This document shows, piece by piece, positions 37,522-49,736 of a DNA stretch of 64,000 bases. The stretch is from Poronia punctata (lineage: Eukaryota > Ascomycota > Sordariomycetes > Xylariales > Xylariaceae). The first letter of the stretch is position 1. Each line of letters begins with the position of its first letter. The position numbers and the translations under genes are program-made. The stretch covers positions 1-64,000 of the forward strand of contig MU401488.1 of NCBI GenBank assembly GCA_022579005.1, read 5' to 3'. The notes beneath the pieces were generated by a model, which ran no database searches, was not told the DNA's origin, and saw nothing but the letters and a program-made list of their open reading frames with translations.

Positions 37522-37929
37522 CAGTACTAGTTCATATGTTTTGAGCAAAAGTAAAAAAAGAATTTTATGTTAGGAAATTTATAAAAAATAGAATATAACA
37601 AATAACAATTATAAGTTATTAACTATAAAATAAAGATTTTCATTTTTTATTTAATAACACTTTATTTGTTTTAATAGCTATTTTATTTAATTAATTAAAG
37701 CAAAAAGAAATATTTTTAAAAAATAGTACTTGCTTAAATCGTCTATATCTTACTAAAAAGTTAACTAAAAAGAAAAGTACCGGTTATAAAAATAAATGTT
37801 TTATTTTCTTTTATTTTATTATATTTTTTATTATTTTTTATTTGTTATAAGGAAAGGGTTATAAGCAGTCAAAAACGTTAAGTTTTGGTGTAAAACATCG
37901 TGCTGCTCGGAACTTTTGAACTCCCACTG
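37522..37929. mobile_element. 408-bp MITE, Tc1/mariner-like ends
   Basis: The terminal inverted repeats begin CAGT (37,522) and end ACTG (37,929). Over 26 positions, left CAGTACTAGTTCA.. and right-complement CAGTGGGAGTTCA.. agree at 19, and the inner block GAGCA is shared. Two of the differences are C-to-T changes on the left arm, as RIP would give. The dinucleotide TA flanks both ends (37,520-37,521 and 37,930-37,931), as expected for the TA target duplication of Tc1/mariner elements. The inside is very AT-rich, non-coding and carries a second inverted pair built on TATAACAAATAA. It is a non-autonomous element; a parent transposase is not in the window. Confidence 0.65.
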
Positions 37930-38107
37930 TACCTATGCTACGGAACATGTACCTAACTCATCCAACACAGCCCTCTCCTCTCCTTCCCTCTTTTCCTTTC
38001 CTTTCCCTTTTCCCAATCAAAAACGATCTGTCTTTCCAGGGTTCCCCAAAAGGATAACCTCGTATTATGAGTAGGTAGGTAGAACATAGAAACCGGATCA
38101 TTTGGTA

Positions 38108-38135
38108 TTGGGTCTTGGGTCTTGGGTCTTGGGTC
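38108..38135 (+). repeat. TTGGGTC heptamer, four tandem copies
   Basis: Four exact TTGGGTC units in a row, followed by TTGGA. It lies in intergenic DNA about 180 bp right of the MITE. Confidence 0.95.
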
Positions 38136-38702
38136 TTGGATTTGGAGAAAATGGGGGAACACACTACAACCACCAACCAGCATCAAAACCAGGTGCTGGT
38201 AAAAAACAAAAAGTCCAAGGTCATTCATTTGTCCTTGCCGATCCAGCTCGTATTTACATACATACATACATACTTACACCTACCAGACCCACGACAGCCA
38301 GCAGCAGCGTTACCTACCTGTCAGACTGGAAATAATTCGTTAAAGACGAACCAATCAGTTTTTCTCTTCTCTTTTTTCCTTTTGTGGCGTCGTATAAGAT
38401 ACACAAGGTAAGGTGAGCTGCCTGCAGGCCTACCGACGAAAATAGAATAAGGGCATTACACGAAATTGATCATGAGATGTCTTACTTTTACCATCGTACA
38501 AAAGGAAAAAAAAGTCTCACTTTTTTATTTTACACAACTTTAAACGAATGGATGGATAGATAAATATAGGACCATAGCAAAGATATGAGAGGTGATAATG
38601 ATTAATTACTATAGATATATATATATGTACTTTTCTTGTAGTCTCATCCTATTAGTACTCTTCCTTCCGCGTCCCCTACTGGGTTCTCCCGCTGGCTAAC
38701 AC

Positions 38703-38728
38703 GACGACGTACAACAAAGTACGTCGTC
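38703..38728. repeat. 10-bp perfect inverted repeat (hairpin)
   Basis: GACGACGTAC and GTACGTCGTC are separated by the 6-nt spacer AACAAA. The sequence lies about 420 bp after the stop codon of the giant coiled-coil gene on the minus strand, within reach of its 3' UTR. It could be an RNA hairpin or a binding site. Confidence 0.7.
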
Positions 38729-39147
38729 TTTCCATATCGGGTTCAAAAGAACGTCAACCCCTCTCCCAGCCGTTCCCCTTGGCCATGCAAAATACAAAAA
38801 TAACAAAGGAAAATAGAATGACTAAAATCTCCTGAATCAATCTCGAGATTTTTCGCCCGCGATCTGACTAGAGATCGTAGTATGATAGTTTCATTATAGT
38901 TCTTGCGCATCAACTGCGCGATAAACAGAACAATGTGAAGGGGTATCGGGGTATCAATCTAGCGCGGTGGGAAAATAGCAAACGATATCAAAGCAAATCC
39001 AAGACAAAGCTCTGGATGATTACCTCCCCTCATACAACAAGACCATGACCTTTCTGTCATCCCAAAGCGCGCCAAGTCTGATTTGACTCGCTGTCCCTTA
39101 GTTGTGGGATGCCCATAAGTATGTGTAAAAAAAAGTCATTATAGAGT

Positions 39148-42100
39148 TTAGTCGTCAAAGAAAGACGCGTCGTCAAACTCGGCCATACGAGCATCTTCGT
39201 CGTACGACTTGGGTTGCATCATGGGCGGTGTGCGAGGAGGCTCCTTTTGTTCCTGTCGGGCAGGCGGAGGCGTAGTCGCCAGAGGCATCTTCTCGGCCTG
39301 TCGAGCCGTCGTGGAAGATCCTCGACCCCGATTGGCAAACTCTTCGGGTGTGAACCGACGTCCTGTGGTGCCAAATGCTGTAGGCTGTGATTGGCCGGGT
39401 TCTGCCTGTGGTGTAGTGCGGACGCCGGAAGTTGGTGGCGTCATCAGGCCAGAGAGTAGGCTGCTTTGTGAGCTGACCGTGTTAGACCTGGATGGGGTTG
39501 AGTTTCTGCCGGGGGCTGGTGATGACGGACGACGAGCCAAGCTCTGAGCCTGGTTTGCCTTACGCCAGCTGCCCCAAGCCGCAGCAAGAGGGCCCACTGC
39601 TTGGGCGACTCGGGGGGTGGCAGCCTTCGAGATTGTCGCGGCAATGTTGGGCAGGTTCAGGGCAGAACCGCCATTCATCGCCCGTTCCCGCTCTTGCTCT
39701 TCCATCTGAAGATTGGCTTTGAGCCGGATAGCTGCGTCCTTGACCGCATCTCTGTCGTATCTCTCTGCCGATAGCGCTCCAATTATATCCTGCAGATCAC
39801 CGTGTCGTACAGCCAAGAGTTCGCGCAGCCAGGTAATCTCGTCATCCCGTTTGGAAATCTTGGTAGCAGCATCGGGATCCAGCTCGGCAACCTTGTGTTC
39901 GAGTTCCTCTATGCGCTGTTCACGAGCTTGCAACTGCTCCTGCAGCACCATGATGGATTCCCGTAGTGCTTGTGGCGAAATCTTCTCTGGGAGATCCATG
40001 GCCTGTGCTAGTTGCTTCGTCTGTCCGGCAGGGCCAGGATGAGCTGGTGCTTCCGTCATCGTCACACCCTTGGCAGCTTGGGCAGCAGCCTGGGCGGCGG
40101 CCCTGGCGGCCTCCTGGGCGATCTGAACCTTTTCTTCTAGATGAGCCACACGATCTTGTAGGTGTTCCGTCTTGGAAGCAGAAAGACTGAGGCGTTCCAA
40201 CAGGTTCTGTTCGGTGCGTTGGGCATCCTCAGCCGCATTGCTGATCTGCCGCTCGTACCGCGTTTGGACATCTTCCAGTTCGTTCTGGTGCTTGCGGCTC
40301 ACTTCGGCTATCTCGGCCATCTTGGCATTATTGATGGCCTCGATCTGTTCGTCCTTGGTATTGTGTGCCTCTTCAAGCATCATCTCGTGATGTGCCTTGG
40401 CCGTATCGGCATCCATCCTGACTTGGTCAAGTTCGGCCCTGAGCTTAGCGACCTCTTCCTCGTAATCGGCCTTGACGATGTTTGTCTGGTCACGGGCAGC
40501 TTCAAGTTCGGCTACCACGGATTCGCGGGCTTTCTGGATCTCGATGGCAGCGAATTCTCTAGCGTCTGCTACCTCCTTGGCGGCCCGCTCGACCTCGGCC
40601 GCGGCCGAATCCCTAGCTTCCTGCATCTCAAGCTGGCTACGCAACATCTCGGACGAGGCAACGTCCCGGGCCTCTTGGATTTCCCTTTGAGCGCGAAGTG
40701 CCTGTTGGTGAAGATTGTGGTTGTCACTGCGGAGTTCGCCGAGTAAGGCCTCAAGGCGTTTGCACTCGCTGACTGCTCTCATACCAGCACGCTCTCCATT
40801 TTCCAATCTCTCGACTTCGACTTCGAGTCGCTCACGAGTTCGAGCCTCTGCTTGGAGTCTGGCATCAAGCACTTCTTGACGTGCCAGGAGAGCCTGTTCT
40901 TTCTTGGTTCGCCGCGAGTTCTCTTCCGTGATTTCTCGAGCGGCATGTGCCATGTCGTCCTGTAGAGACATAAACTTGGCTCTCCAGTTGTCACGGATAC
41001 GTTCATTCTCTTCAAGCTGGACGCCAAGAGTATCGATGAGCTTGCGGAGATGCTTGTTCTCATCCATCGACTGTGCGTAGTCATTAGCTTGCCGAGCCGC
41101 CGCATCCCGTGCTTGCTCGGCCTCGGAGCGCCAATGACGGGCTTCTTGTCGCGTGTCACGAAGTTCGGCATCAGCCACGTTCAATCGGTTCTTCAACTCG
41201 GCATGAGTTTGTTCCGCGTTGGCCTGTGCAGCCTCCAGAACAGTGAGACGCATTGATGTCTTTCCGGAAGCCTGCTCGAGACCCTTGATCCTTTGGTCAC
41301 GTTCATCGACCACGGCTCGCAGTCGGTCCTCTTCTTCGGAAGAGATTCGGAGCAACCGCTGGATTTCTGAAAGTCTGTCTTCCGCATCCCGGCGAGTAGA
41401 GAGCTCATGTTCCGTCTTGCTTTCTTGAACCTTTAGTCGATCCTCGAGGTCATGAACTCTCTGATCAAAGATACTGCGGTTCATAATCTCCACCTCTACC
41501 TTGGTTTCCGCCTGTTCTAACTGTCGACGAAGCTCAGCAGTACGATCCTCGGCAGCACGTCGAGAGGCTGTCTCGGCTTCAACCTTGGCTTCATCCACGC
41601 GGAGTTTCTCCTCCAGTTCTTGGACCCGTTTGTGTTCTCCGGCAGACCTAGACTCTTCACTACGTAGGCGCTCCTCCAGTTCGTGTATCCTTGACTGCAT
41701 CTCAGACAGCTTCTTGTTCGCTTCAGCATCATCTTCAATGACCGGAGGGGGGGTTGGCGGAACATGGTTCTTCACAGCTTCCTCCACTATGCTCCGGATG
41801 TCTTCACTGCGGAAGGTAGGGATGTTCTCCGTAATCTGCATCCTCATCTCTTCTAGTGCCTTGATAACGCCAGATTCCTCATTCAAGGTTTCAGTCCGCT
41901 CCAATGGGGCAGGCCGAGAAGTATGGTGTTGGTTTAGGGCCTCCATGACAGCGACGCGAATCTGGTCCATCTTCTTGTCTCTCCTTGGGCTCATAGAGCG
42001 ACGGAGGGGTAGCTCTTCGTCCTCGTCATCTGCGTCGCTTTCCTGAATATCGCCAGAAAGGCTGCGTCTGTCGCGTCTGGTGGATGGTGCCCGATGGGAA

Positions 42101-45100
42101 ATATTGGCCAGAACATGCTGGATGGAGCTCAGAGTATGCTCCAGAGGATCCAACCGAGCGGATAAGAGGTTACCGACCAGGTCGTTAACATGGCCATCAA
42201 AGTAATGGACCCGCTGCTCCAGTTTGCTCTGCTCGCTTGCGGTGAAAGCATCATCCCATTCACTCTCGGGAAGACCGTCACCGCTATTGAGACGTTGAAC
42301 AGGGGCCCCAAAGGATTGCGAAAGTGCGCTGTGCGGGGGATCGATGAAAGGATCCTCGAGCTCCGTTGACAGCTTGGGATGAATAAGCTCTTGCGGTAGA
42401 GTCCGATACTGTCGGGGGCTTGGGCTTGGCGCATCACTCCGGAAAGGCACTTGCGGTGGCAAGCGAACAGGAGAATCAGCAGTCGGTACCACACTAGGCC
42501 GAACAGGACTAGCTTGACGCCATTTAGGAGGAGACTCCATGGTTCTCTTAACTCCCATGGTGGGGTCATTGTTGTTGATTTGCTCCATAACGGCATCGAT
42601 CTCCTCGAATGTGAGCTCATGGGTTCCTGTATCCAGAGGCTGTGCACCAGCGTCCGAGGGTGGACTGACTGGAAGTGGCTCATAAGTGTGAGTGCCCTGT
42701 ACCAATTCAGTTTCAGCCACAGGGGATATCCGGTCGCTCGGCACCGGTGATGGAGAAAGAGTCTTCCGAGGATCCGGGTCCATGACAGACTTTGGCGAGG
42801 ATGGAGATGGTGGACTGCTGGCGAATCGAGATGCCCGGAGACCCTTGGGTGCCGGCGGTGGAGATGCAAACCGAGAGGAAAGCAATCCCCTCCTTGGCAC
42901 GGTCTTGGGTTCGGGAGACGATGCCAATTTCTCTGGAGACGCCTCTGTGACTACGGCATCGGCCACTGGGTAATCTGGCCCAGGAGTGGGCGAGCCGGCA
43001 CGGTCCTCTTCCGAATCAACCGATTCAGCAAGGGGCTCGGGCTGTATGGCGAAGTCGGGCTGGAACGACGCATTGGCCATTTCTGCCCCACCAAAGGTGA
43101 AATTCCCAGGGACAAAAGGCTTGGCGGTAGCGGAAAAGTGTGGCTTTTGCATGGCATCCGACGTGGGCTTTGGCTCTCCAAACGGTCTAGCATTATTAGA
43201 GTCACGTATCTCGGTCTGGTTGGTGAACTCAATCGGCCTCCAACTGATTCTCTCAGGGTCAGGCGATGTTGCAGATGGGCTGGTCGTGGCTTTCGTGCCG
43301 TTGGACTCGGATGGCACCTTGCCGTCAGTAGATTCAGAGACCACTGTGGATTCCATAGTTGTATCAGCTGCGTTAGCCGTCTCATCTTCATCCTCTCTTG
43401 GAGCAAGTTCATCATCAGCGGGCTCGGGCTCAGAGGTCTCGGCCAGTTCCGATTCCTTTGGCGCTGGGCTGTCCAATTTCGGTGGTAGAGACTCGGGCTC
43501 TGGAGTAGGTTCAGCAAACCTGGGCACGTCATCCCCGTCGCCGTTGTCGTCATCCCTAAACTTCTTCTTCGCTCGGCCGGCACCTTCATCTCTTCGTTCC
43601 TCGTTGGCAGACGGGGTATCTGGTACCACCAGTTTAGGTGTCGGAGGTGTCGAAGGCGGGATGATGGGCACAGCCTTTGTTTCCTTCACCGGCTTAACAA
43701 ACTCGGGACTATTCAGATTGATGTTGCCGAATATCGGCTTAGGCCCAACATCGCCACGCTCGCTACCAGGTGCACCAACGCTTGCAATCGACGGCGCAAC
43801 CGAAGACATGGGCTGGAAGGCCTTTGCGTCTGGGTTGAACTTGGGTCCGGAAGTGGAGAAGCTGAAATCACTCTTATGAGGTGTGAAGACCGGAGCTGTA
43901 GGATTGATCCTACTTGACGATCCCGTAGATGGCACACTGAAATGGCTCGAGGTAGCTGAATGGGGAATGGCGGGCGAGAAGGTCGACGCTTTGAATGCAG
44001 TAGGCGTGAAGGGCGGCGCTTGGGGATTGGTGCCCCCAAATACAAACTGCCCAGGGGTGAAATTGCTCTTCGGGTTGAACTTGAATTCCGCGGCACCAGC
44101 ATTCAGTTTCGAGAATGACGACTTGCTGGTGTGGCTAACAAGACTAGCTTGACGCGAATGAGCGTTATTAGCAGGCTGCGGCTGCGGTTCAGCCCAAGGA
44201 TTACTCGTAGTTGATATCGCTCGTTGACGAGTTCCGAAATCGAACGATTGCGCAGGCGTGCCCATGTTGCCTGGGTTGGGATCCACCTGGTAAGAGTTTT
44301 CGGTCTGTGCTCCGTCAGTAGCAGTAGAAGGCGGTTTCCTAATGCTACCCTCGTCTGTACTATCGCGCACCTCCTCGTTATCCAAGAACGCTTTCTGAGA
44401 CAACGAATGACCGCGACTGTGGGGTTGTGGGTGATGCAACCTAGGTCCTTCATCAGAATCAGCGCCAATGCCACTGAAGTGCACCGACGGGCCGCGCGCG
44501 TGCATCGTGTCCACCTCGCCAAAGTCATCCACCGGTATTGTGGTTTCCATCGCTGCAGCCTCGTTGTGCGGACTATAGTCTTCATGTTCCAGTTGTGATC
44601 GGAACTGCTCAACCAGGTGATATTGTGCCTCGTCTAACTCCTGCTCCCGGCTATGGGTTGCCTTATGCTGGATAAACTGTTCTGGTTCAGGCGACTTGGA
44701 AGGACTCTTGTCGTAAGGATTGGTCTGGGTCTCTTCCTCCTCGTCTTCCAGGACTTCCTGTAATCGTGGTGATGCCCTTGCAGAATCTTGTCTATGCATG
44801 AATTGATGAGGTAACATCGGATACTGCAAAGACTGATGTCTTTGGTGGATGCCAACGGGTGACATGCCATCGGGAGAGTAAGACGTTCCCGGCGACATTA
44901 TATTGGCCATCGATGGCGAACCGCTGCGGCCGCCATATTGCTGTTGTTGCAACAATAGCTGAGGAGACCACCCGAGCGGCGAAGGTTGTCCATGGGCGTT
45001 CAATGGAGGTAGTTCATGTGGCGAGAACGAGATAGATGCACGAGAGTTGAATCTCGACTGAGCACCAAAAGACACTGGCGAAGCCACTGCCGGAATAGCA

Positions 45101-46774
45101 GGACTGTGCGAAGCAGACATACCACCGGGATGGAAAGGTGGTGGGAACGGAAAACTCTGGCCACCATTGCTTGCTGCCGAGGAAGTCGGTATCGGCGGCG
45201 AGAACGGGAAGGGAGGAAATTGGTTGGAAGGCTGGCGACTCATATTAGATGGTACTGGTGATATCGACGGTAGTGGTTCCGGCTCTTCTTCCGCAAATGT
45301 GACACCAAGCGCCCTAAGCTTGGCTTCAGCTAGCTCATTAACATAATTCTTCCAAGCTGCAAGTCTGTTAGTGCAAAGGCCAGTACGTATATATAGGACT
45401 ACTCACCATTAAGATCAGGAAGAGTAACTTGGAAGTGTCGTGACTCTCGCTCCTTGACAATTTCGTCGGCAGCAGGCCACTCCTCTCTACTGCGCGAAGT
45501 ACCGATTTGAGATACAAATGCATCGTCAAGATCAAAACCTCGGACGTTATACCCCAACTGCTCCCAAGACCGCAGCATGGCCTCGGTGGCTGCTGCATCC
45601 AACGGTATGGGAGCTTTGCCCGGTTGACCCCGTTCTTCATCTCGAGGTAGCAGGACCATAATATTTTTGCCCTTCCAAGGAACCTTTTTCTTCACCCTCG
45701 GGGTCTGTGACAACATTAGTTTCATGGGCTTCGCAGGAGTCGCAGGCTGTGCTTGTTCTGTTGTGGCATCATGAGCCGAGCCGTTCATATACGGCTTCGC
45801 CGATTTTGTTGGGGTTTCTGGTCTGGGTGTGCCATTCGAGCTGGATTCTGTTCCATTGACTATAGCAGCATCTTGGCTGGTCATTTCAACAGCTAAGGGA
45901 TCCATATTATCTGATTTGGTTGCAGCGGCACGATTAAGTGCAGCTTGCCTGAGTGTTTCGATACTAGACCGATTTCGCGGTCGCCGAGTTACTGACTCTG
46001 GGGCCGGTACAGGATGTGAAGCGGGACGAGGTGTCGGGAAGTCGTTCTCATCAAGCCACCCAGCTTCACCACTATTCAAGGAGCCGCTCAATGAAGAGTG
46101 CTCGCTGTCGTCGGCGCTGTCGCTAAACCAATGACGCTGTTCAGAGCCTGGATCGTCAGTTGTATGCTGCCGAATCCACTCCTCTGTAATCCCTCCAAGC
46201 GGTCGCCTGGCGCGATTTGCAAGGACGGCAGCGCTACCTGAGAGCGACGAATTCGTCTGCAGAGGTGTCGTTTCCGTATCGGGAACCGCAGGAGCAGGTC
46301 GCAAGAATGGAGTGTCAATCTCCAGCTGAAGCAACGGTAGTTCGTCGGACGTCTCGCTACTGCTAAAACTCAGCCTCTGAAGGTGTTGGCCGGCACCAGG
46401 AGGGTATGGTGAGCCCCAGCTCGTCGTGACGTATTGGCTATCTTGGGTACGCCGAGTCGACTGAGGCGGTGTCCTCAGTAGCCCCCGAACCCTTTCCGGT
46501 AGTTGGGGAACCTGTAGTGGCGGGAGTACGGGAGATGCCGAATCTTCGTCGTCAATCGTCGAGGTACTCGAGAAAGGTGAAGATGGAGGCGATGCCCGGC
46601 GAGAAGCAATGGCTCGGATACTTCCCTGTGCCGACGCCTGAGGCGAGGAGATTGGTGAAATTAGGGAAGACGTCTTTGGTCAACCTTGGGGAAAAAGAAG
46701 CATGTCAATGTTAGCCCGGTTACAGATGCCCTTGGCGTGTGACGTGGAGGTCTCGCAATTGGGTTGGGGCGCAT
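39148..46774 (-). CDS. Giant coiled-coil protein with FG-like motifs, function unknown
   Basis: The main exon 45,356-39,148 joins exon 46,673-45,407 through a 50-nt GTGAGT..CAG intron. A tentative first exon, 46,774-46,724 (MRPNPIARPP..), joins through a weak GTAACC donor. The total is 2,508 aa if all are right. The N-terminal third is disordered, with a conserved-looking module KGKNIMVLLPRDEERG, then SWEQLGYNVRGFDLDDAF and AWKNYVNELAEAKLRALG. Pro/Ser-rich sequence follows, with Phe motifs (TPGQFVFGG, PGNFTFGG, PIFGN). A long coiled coil spans about 1,650-2,320 (HELEERL, RVQELEEKL, EELEHKVAEL), and the tail is acidic (ARMAEFDDASFFDD). Such proteins are often labelled myosin-like in ascomycete genomes, but no motor domain exists here. 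A structural role at a membrane, spindle pole or nuclear pore is inference. The 5' exon is the least certain part. Confidence 0.8.
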
Positions 46775-48534
46775 ACAAAATATGGATCAAAACAGCAGAC
46801 GAAGAAAAGGTCGTCTGCCACTCTGATCTCCGGTGTCTCGAAGTATTAAGGTCCTATTCACTTCCGCGATGCAGGCGCCTGCGTTGTGCGGCCCGCAGCG
46901 AGTCGATTCGCGGTGCAGAAGGCTGACACGCGTGCCGAATTTTACATGCAATAGCAACAGCGTTGCTTGAAAGCCGTTAGATTAACAGGAAAGGGAAATT
47001 AAAAAGGAGTGAACTTGATGCATGCATCGGGTGCTCGCTATCGATTCCGAATGTCTTAGAAGAGACACGAGCTGGCAAAGGCTCGAGCGAATAGCAGCTT
47101 GGTTACAACAGACGACGGGAAGAGCGCGCGTCGTTGAAGGAGGCCGTGGAATTGAAGGGAGGGAAAAATGAAGGGCCAAGCTATTCGGGTCTTTCCCTGT
47201 GCTAGACTCGTAGAAATGAAGGGGAAAGGGTTAATCTGGCAGGAAAAAAATGTACCTACCGCAAGGATGTGCTTGCAGTATCCAGCATAATTGGACAGAA
47301 GTCAACTTTGAGTGAAGAGCGATAGGAAATACATCCTGTCCCCCAAGAAAGGGGCTCATTTCCTATGAGCAACGTAGCGTTGTCGAAGTAGCTCATATCT
47401 CCTGATGCTGGGGAGCTACGAAGCCCCACCACGCCAAATTGGTGGGAGTGGGTCACCCGAGGACGAACTAAACCCATCACAGGCGTCATTTCTCCATTTT
47501 CTATGCCATTTCCCGTGTACCCAGTATAGTTTCCTGCCACTACGGGAGCTGCCCAGACTCCCAAAGTGCTTAGAGGTCCGCACAGGGGTTACTAACTTTT
47601 TATGAGCTCCTCTCCGCGTCCGACTTGACGGGTGCTTCAAGTGGCCAATTTTATACCAACATGTCCTAATTCTACTTTTATCGCTCAATCTAGACCATCA
47701 TTGCGTTTCTGTTCATTGTCCTAAATTCTGCTATAGATATTTTTCTCGAGTACGATGTTAGTAGGTACATTCGCATCGATTCATTACCAGGGGGGCAAAG
47801 ACAACACATTCAAAAAGCTACTAATAAATGACGCCGACCACGTGTACCGCGTTGATTGCGGCATCGATTGGCTAAATCGGCTTTGGGCTTAACCTCGACA
47901 ACGAGACATGGCGGACACATGCGATAATTGACTGCCAATGTGTCCTATAGGCGAGCGATAAGGTGCTATGACCAATTAATTGTAGACGCAGGAACAGTTC
48001 GCGCGTCTGCAGCGCTTTTCTTCCTGCCTCATTAATAACATAACTGACCCGTTGTCTTGTTCAGAACCGCGTCTCCAGTACAAAATACCTGAGCTAACCT
48101 AACGTATCTTAGTCAAATATTGTACACGTACCTAATGTTATATGTACGTGCGTAGATTAGACTAGGTAGTCTAGAAGTCGAACAACTTCAACAACATTGC
48201 CAACAGAGAAGTGCTTAATTTGCCTCAAATAGAATTGAAACGGTTTTTCTTATAATCATGGCCTACTCGTAGAATTAGAAAATAATCGTCCACCTGTTTT
48301 GTTGCCATTCACAAACGCCCGACTTTTCCAAGGGGAAATAAACTTCGACCAGCTTCCCGGATACGTGTCCCTGCAGGCTCGTACTACTGGTACCTGTTCG
48401 TTCGTTCCTCCAACTTCATCACCCAATAATACCAATGGAACCCCTATCTATCCAGATTCTACCCTATAATTCCGACACACTTTCTCTTACATGACTACCC
48501 CCTAAACAAGACAGCAACCTTGTCATGGGAAATA
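46775..48534. other. Intergenic region upstream of the coiled-coil gene
   Basis: No gene is supported. The short open frames at 47,256-47,688 on both strands match nothing. The promoter of the coiled-coil gene should lie at the left end. Confidence 0.45.
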
Positions 48535-49108
48535 CTAATCTTCGCAGAAGAATTCGAATTCTTCGTTCCCAGCTACCGTGACCTTGGATAAAAACGCAGT
48601 TTGGGTCGCGGGGCCCAATGTGGATTTACACTGTTCTATACTCGTACACGCACATCTCGTCAGCAGGTAGGTACGACGGAGCGAACGTTGTGGCTGCATG
48701 AGACACGAAGCAATTCTAATGCAAGCGTATACATTCGCTTTCAAAGTGAGCTGGCAACCCACAAAGTGATAATCTGATAAAATTTCGAGGTAGAGGAAAA
48801 AAACAATAGGTAGGTAGTGATTTAGATAAGTACGAGTATGTATGTAAGGACTTACCCCGTTGTTCATCACAATCCGACACACGGAATCGTCCTTTAAAAT
48901 CGCCATTTGCCAGTTCCGCGCAGTCGTTTTTCTTGCCTTGTCCGCAGCAGTTTGGAAGTCGGGCTACAACAAACCTCTCTTAGTTAACCAACGACTCTAG
49001 AACAAATATGTCGAATACCTAACCTAGGGACATACATACCAAAGCCTCCCATCCACAGAAAACGGACGTCGTGTATCGTTGGATTTAACAATCTACACAA
49101 AAAAGAAT
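48535..49108 (-). CDS. Possible small multi-exon gene, unrecognised
   Basis: On the minus strand an ATG near 49,108 opens a short exon that ends at a GTATGT donor at about 49,037. A GGTTAAC branch-like site and a TTGTAG acceptor at about 48,968 follow. The next exon in frame reads RLPNCCGQGKKNDCAELANG and FRVSDCDEQRG, up to a GTAAGT donor near 48,855. The last part, to the TAG at 48,535, reads TQTAFLSKVTVAGNEEFEFF-CED. The repeated good splice signals and Cys-containing exons suggest a small gene, possibly secreted, but an alternative frame in exon 2 (ARNWQMAILKDDSVCRIV) is just as open. No signal peptide is obvious, the exon 3 acceptor is not fixed, and I recognise no family. Confidence 0.3.
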
Positions 49109-49669
49109 CATCCATCAGCTCGCATCAGCTCTTTTCTTTCTATCCCTTCCAGAACAACGTACAGGATATGCGTTTGGTTTGCATTTCCCAAATGCCCCTT
49201 CTTGAATAGGTATCTACCTCTCAAAAAACATCAGTACCGAAAACGAAAAGAGAAAACACATAAAGGTAAATAAATAAATACATTCACATCCGTCAAGGCT
49301 TGAAATGTGTTGATCCCGCATCTTTGTCGCGGGAAAAATATCAAATATCAAGTTCAACTAGCATAGCCCCAGACACAGACACAGACACGCCAACATCATC
49401 ATAATCGCTGCAATGTTGTTGTTAAAAACATATCTCTGCCTGCCCCTGCTCGACAGAAACTTGTTCGTATTTCTCGAAATCCCTTTTCTATCCAGTCGCC
49501 CTGCCCGTCCCTGCAGACCGGGTTTCCGCGGTGTTTATTTTAATAACTTAGGTCTCGTAGTCGTATTTGTCGCTCGTTTCTGGGCGTTATAAAACCAAGA
49601 AACCACTGTGACAGCCGATATAAAATCAGATGAAGAGGACATCAATATATCCCCACGAATATATACCAA

Positions 49670-49736
<67 letters not shown>

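Larger units (their letters stand above)
36076..39147. other. 3-kb intergenic region with MITE, microsatellites and a hairpin
   Basis: Left of it lies the cerato-platanin promoter, with a possible TATA-like element at about 36,312 on the minus strand. At 37,439-37,454 there is a CGGCCGG repeat. A MITE, a heptamer repeat and a strong inverted repeat are listed separately. The open frames on both strands at 37,953-38,411 match nothing I recognise. Confidence 0.5.

Noticed and set aside
43138..43879. Long plus-strand frames opposite the giant coiled-coil gene
   Set aside because: These are shadows of the GC3-biased codons of the minus-strand gene, with Ser/Gly-rich low-complexity products.
46469..46714. 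Plus-strand frame of 81 codons at the 5' end of the coiled-coil gene
   Set aside because: It lies opposite a better minus-strand frame that continues into the main gene for hundreds of codons.
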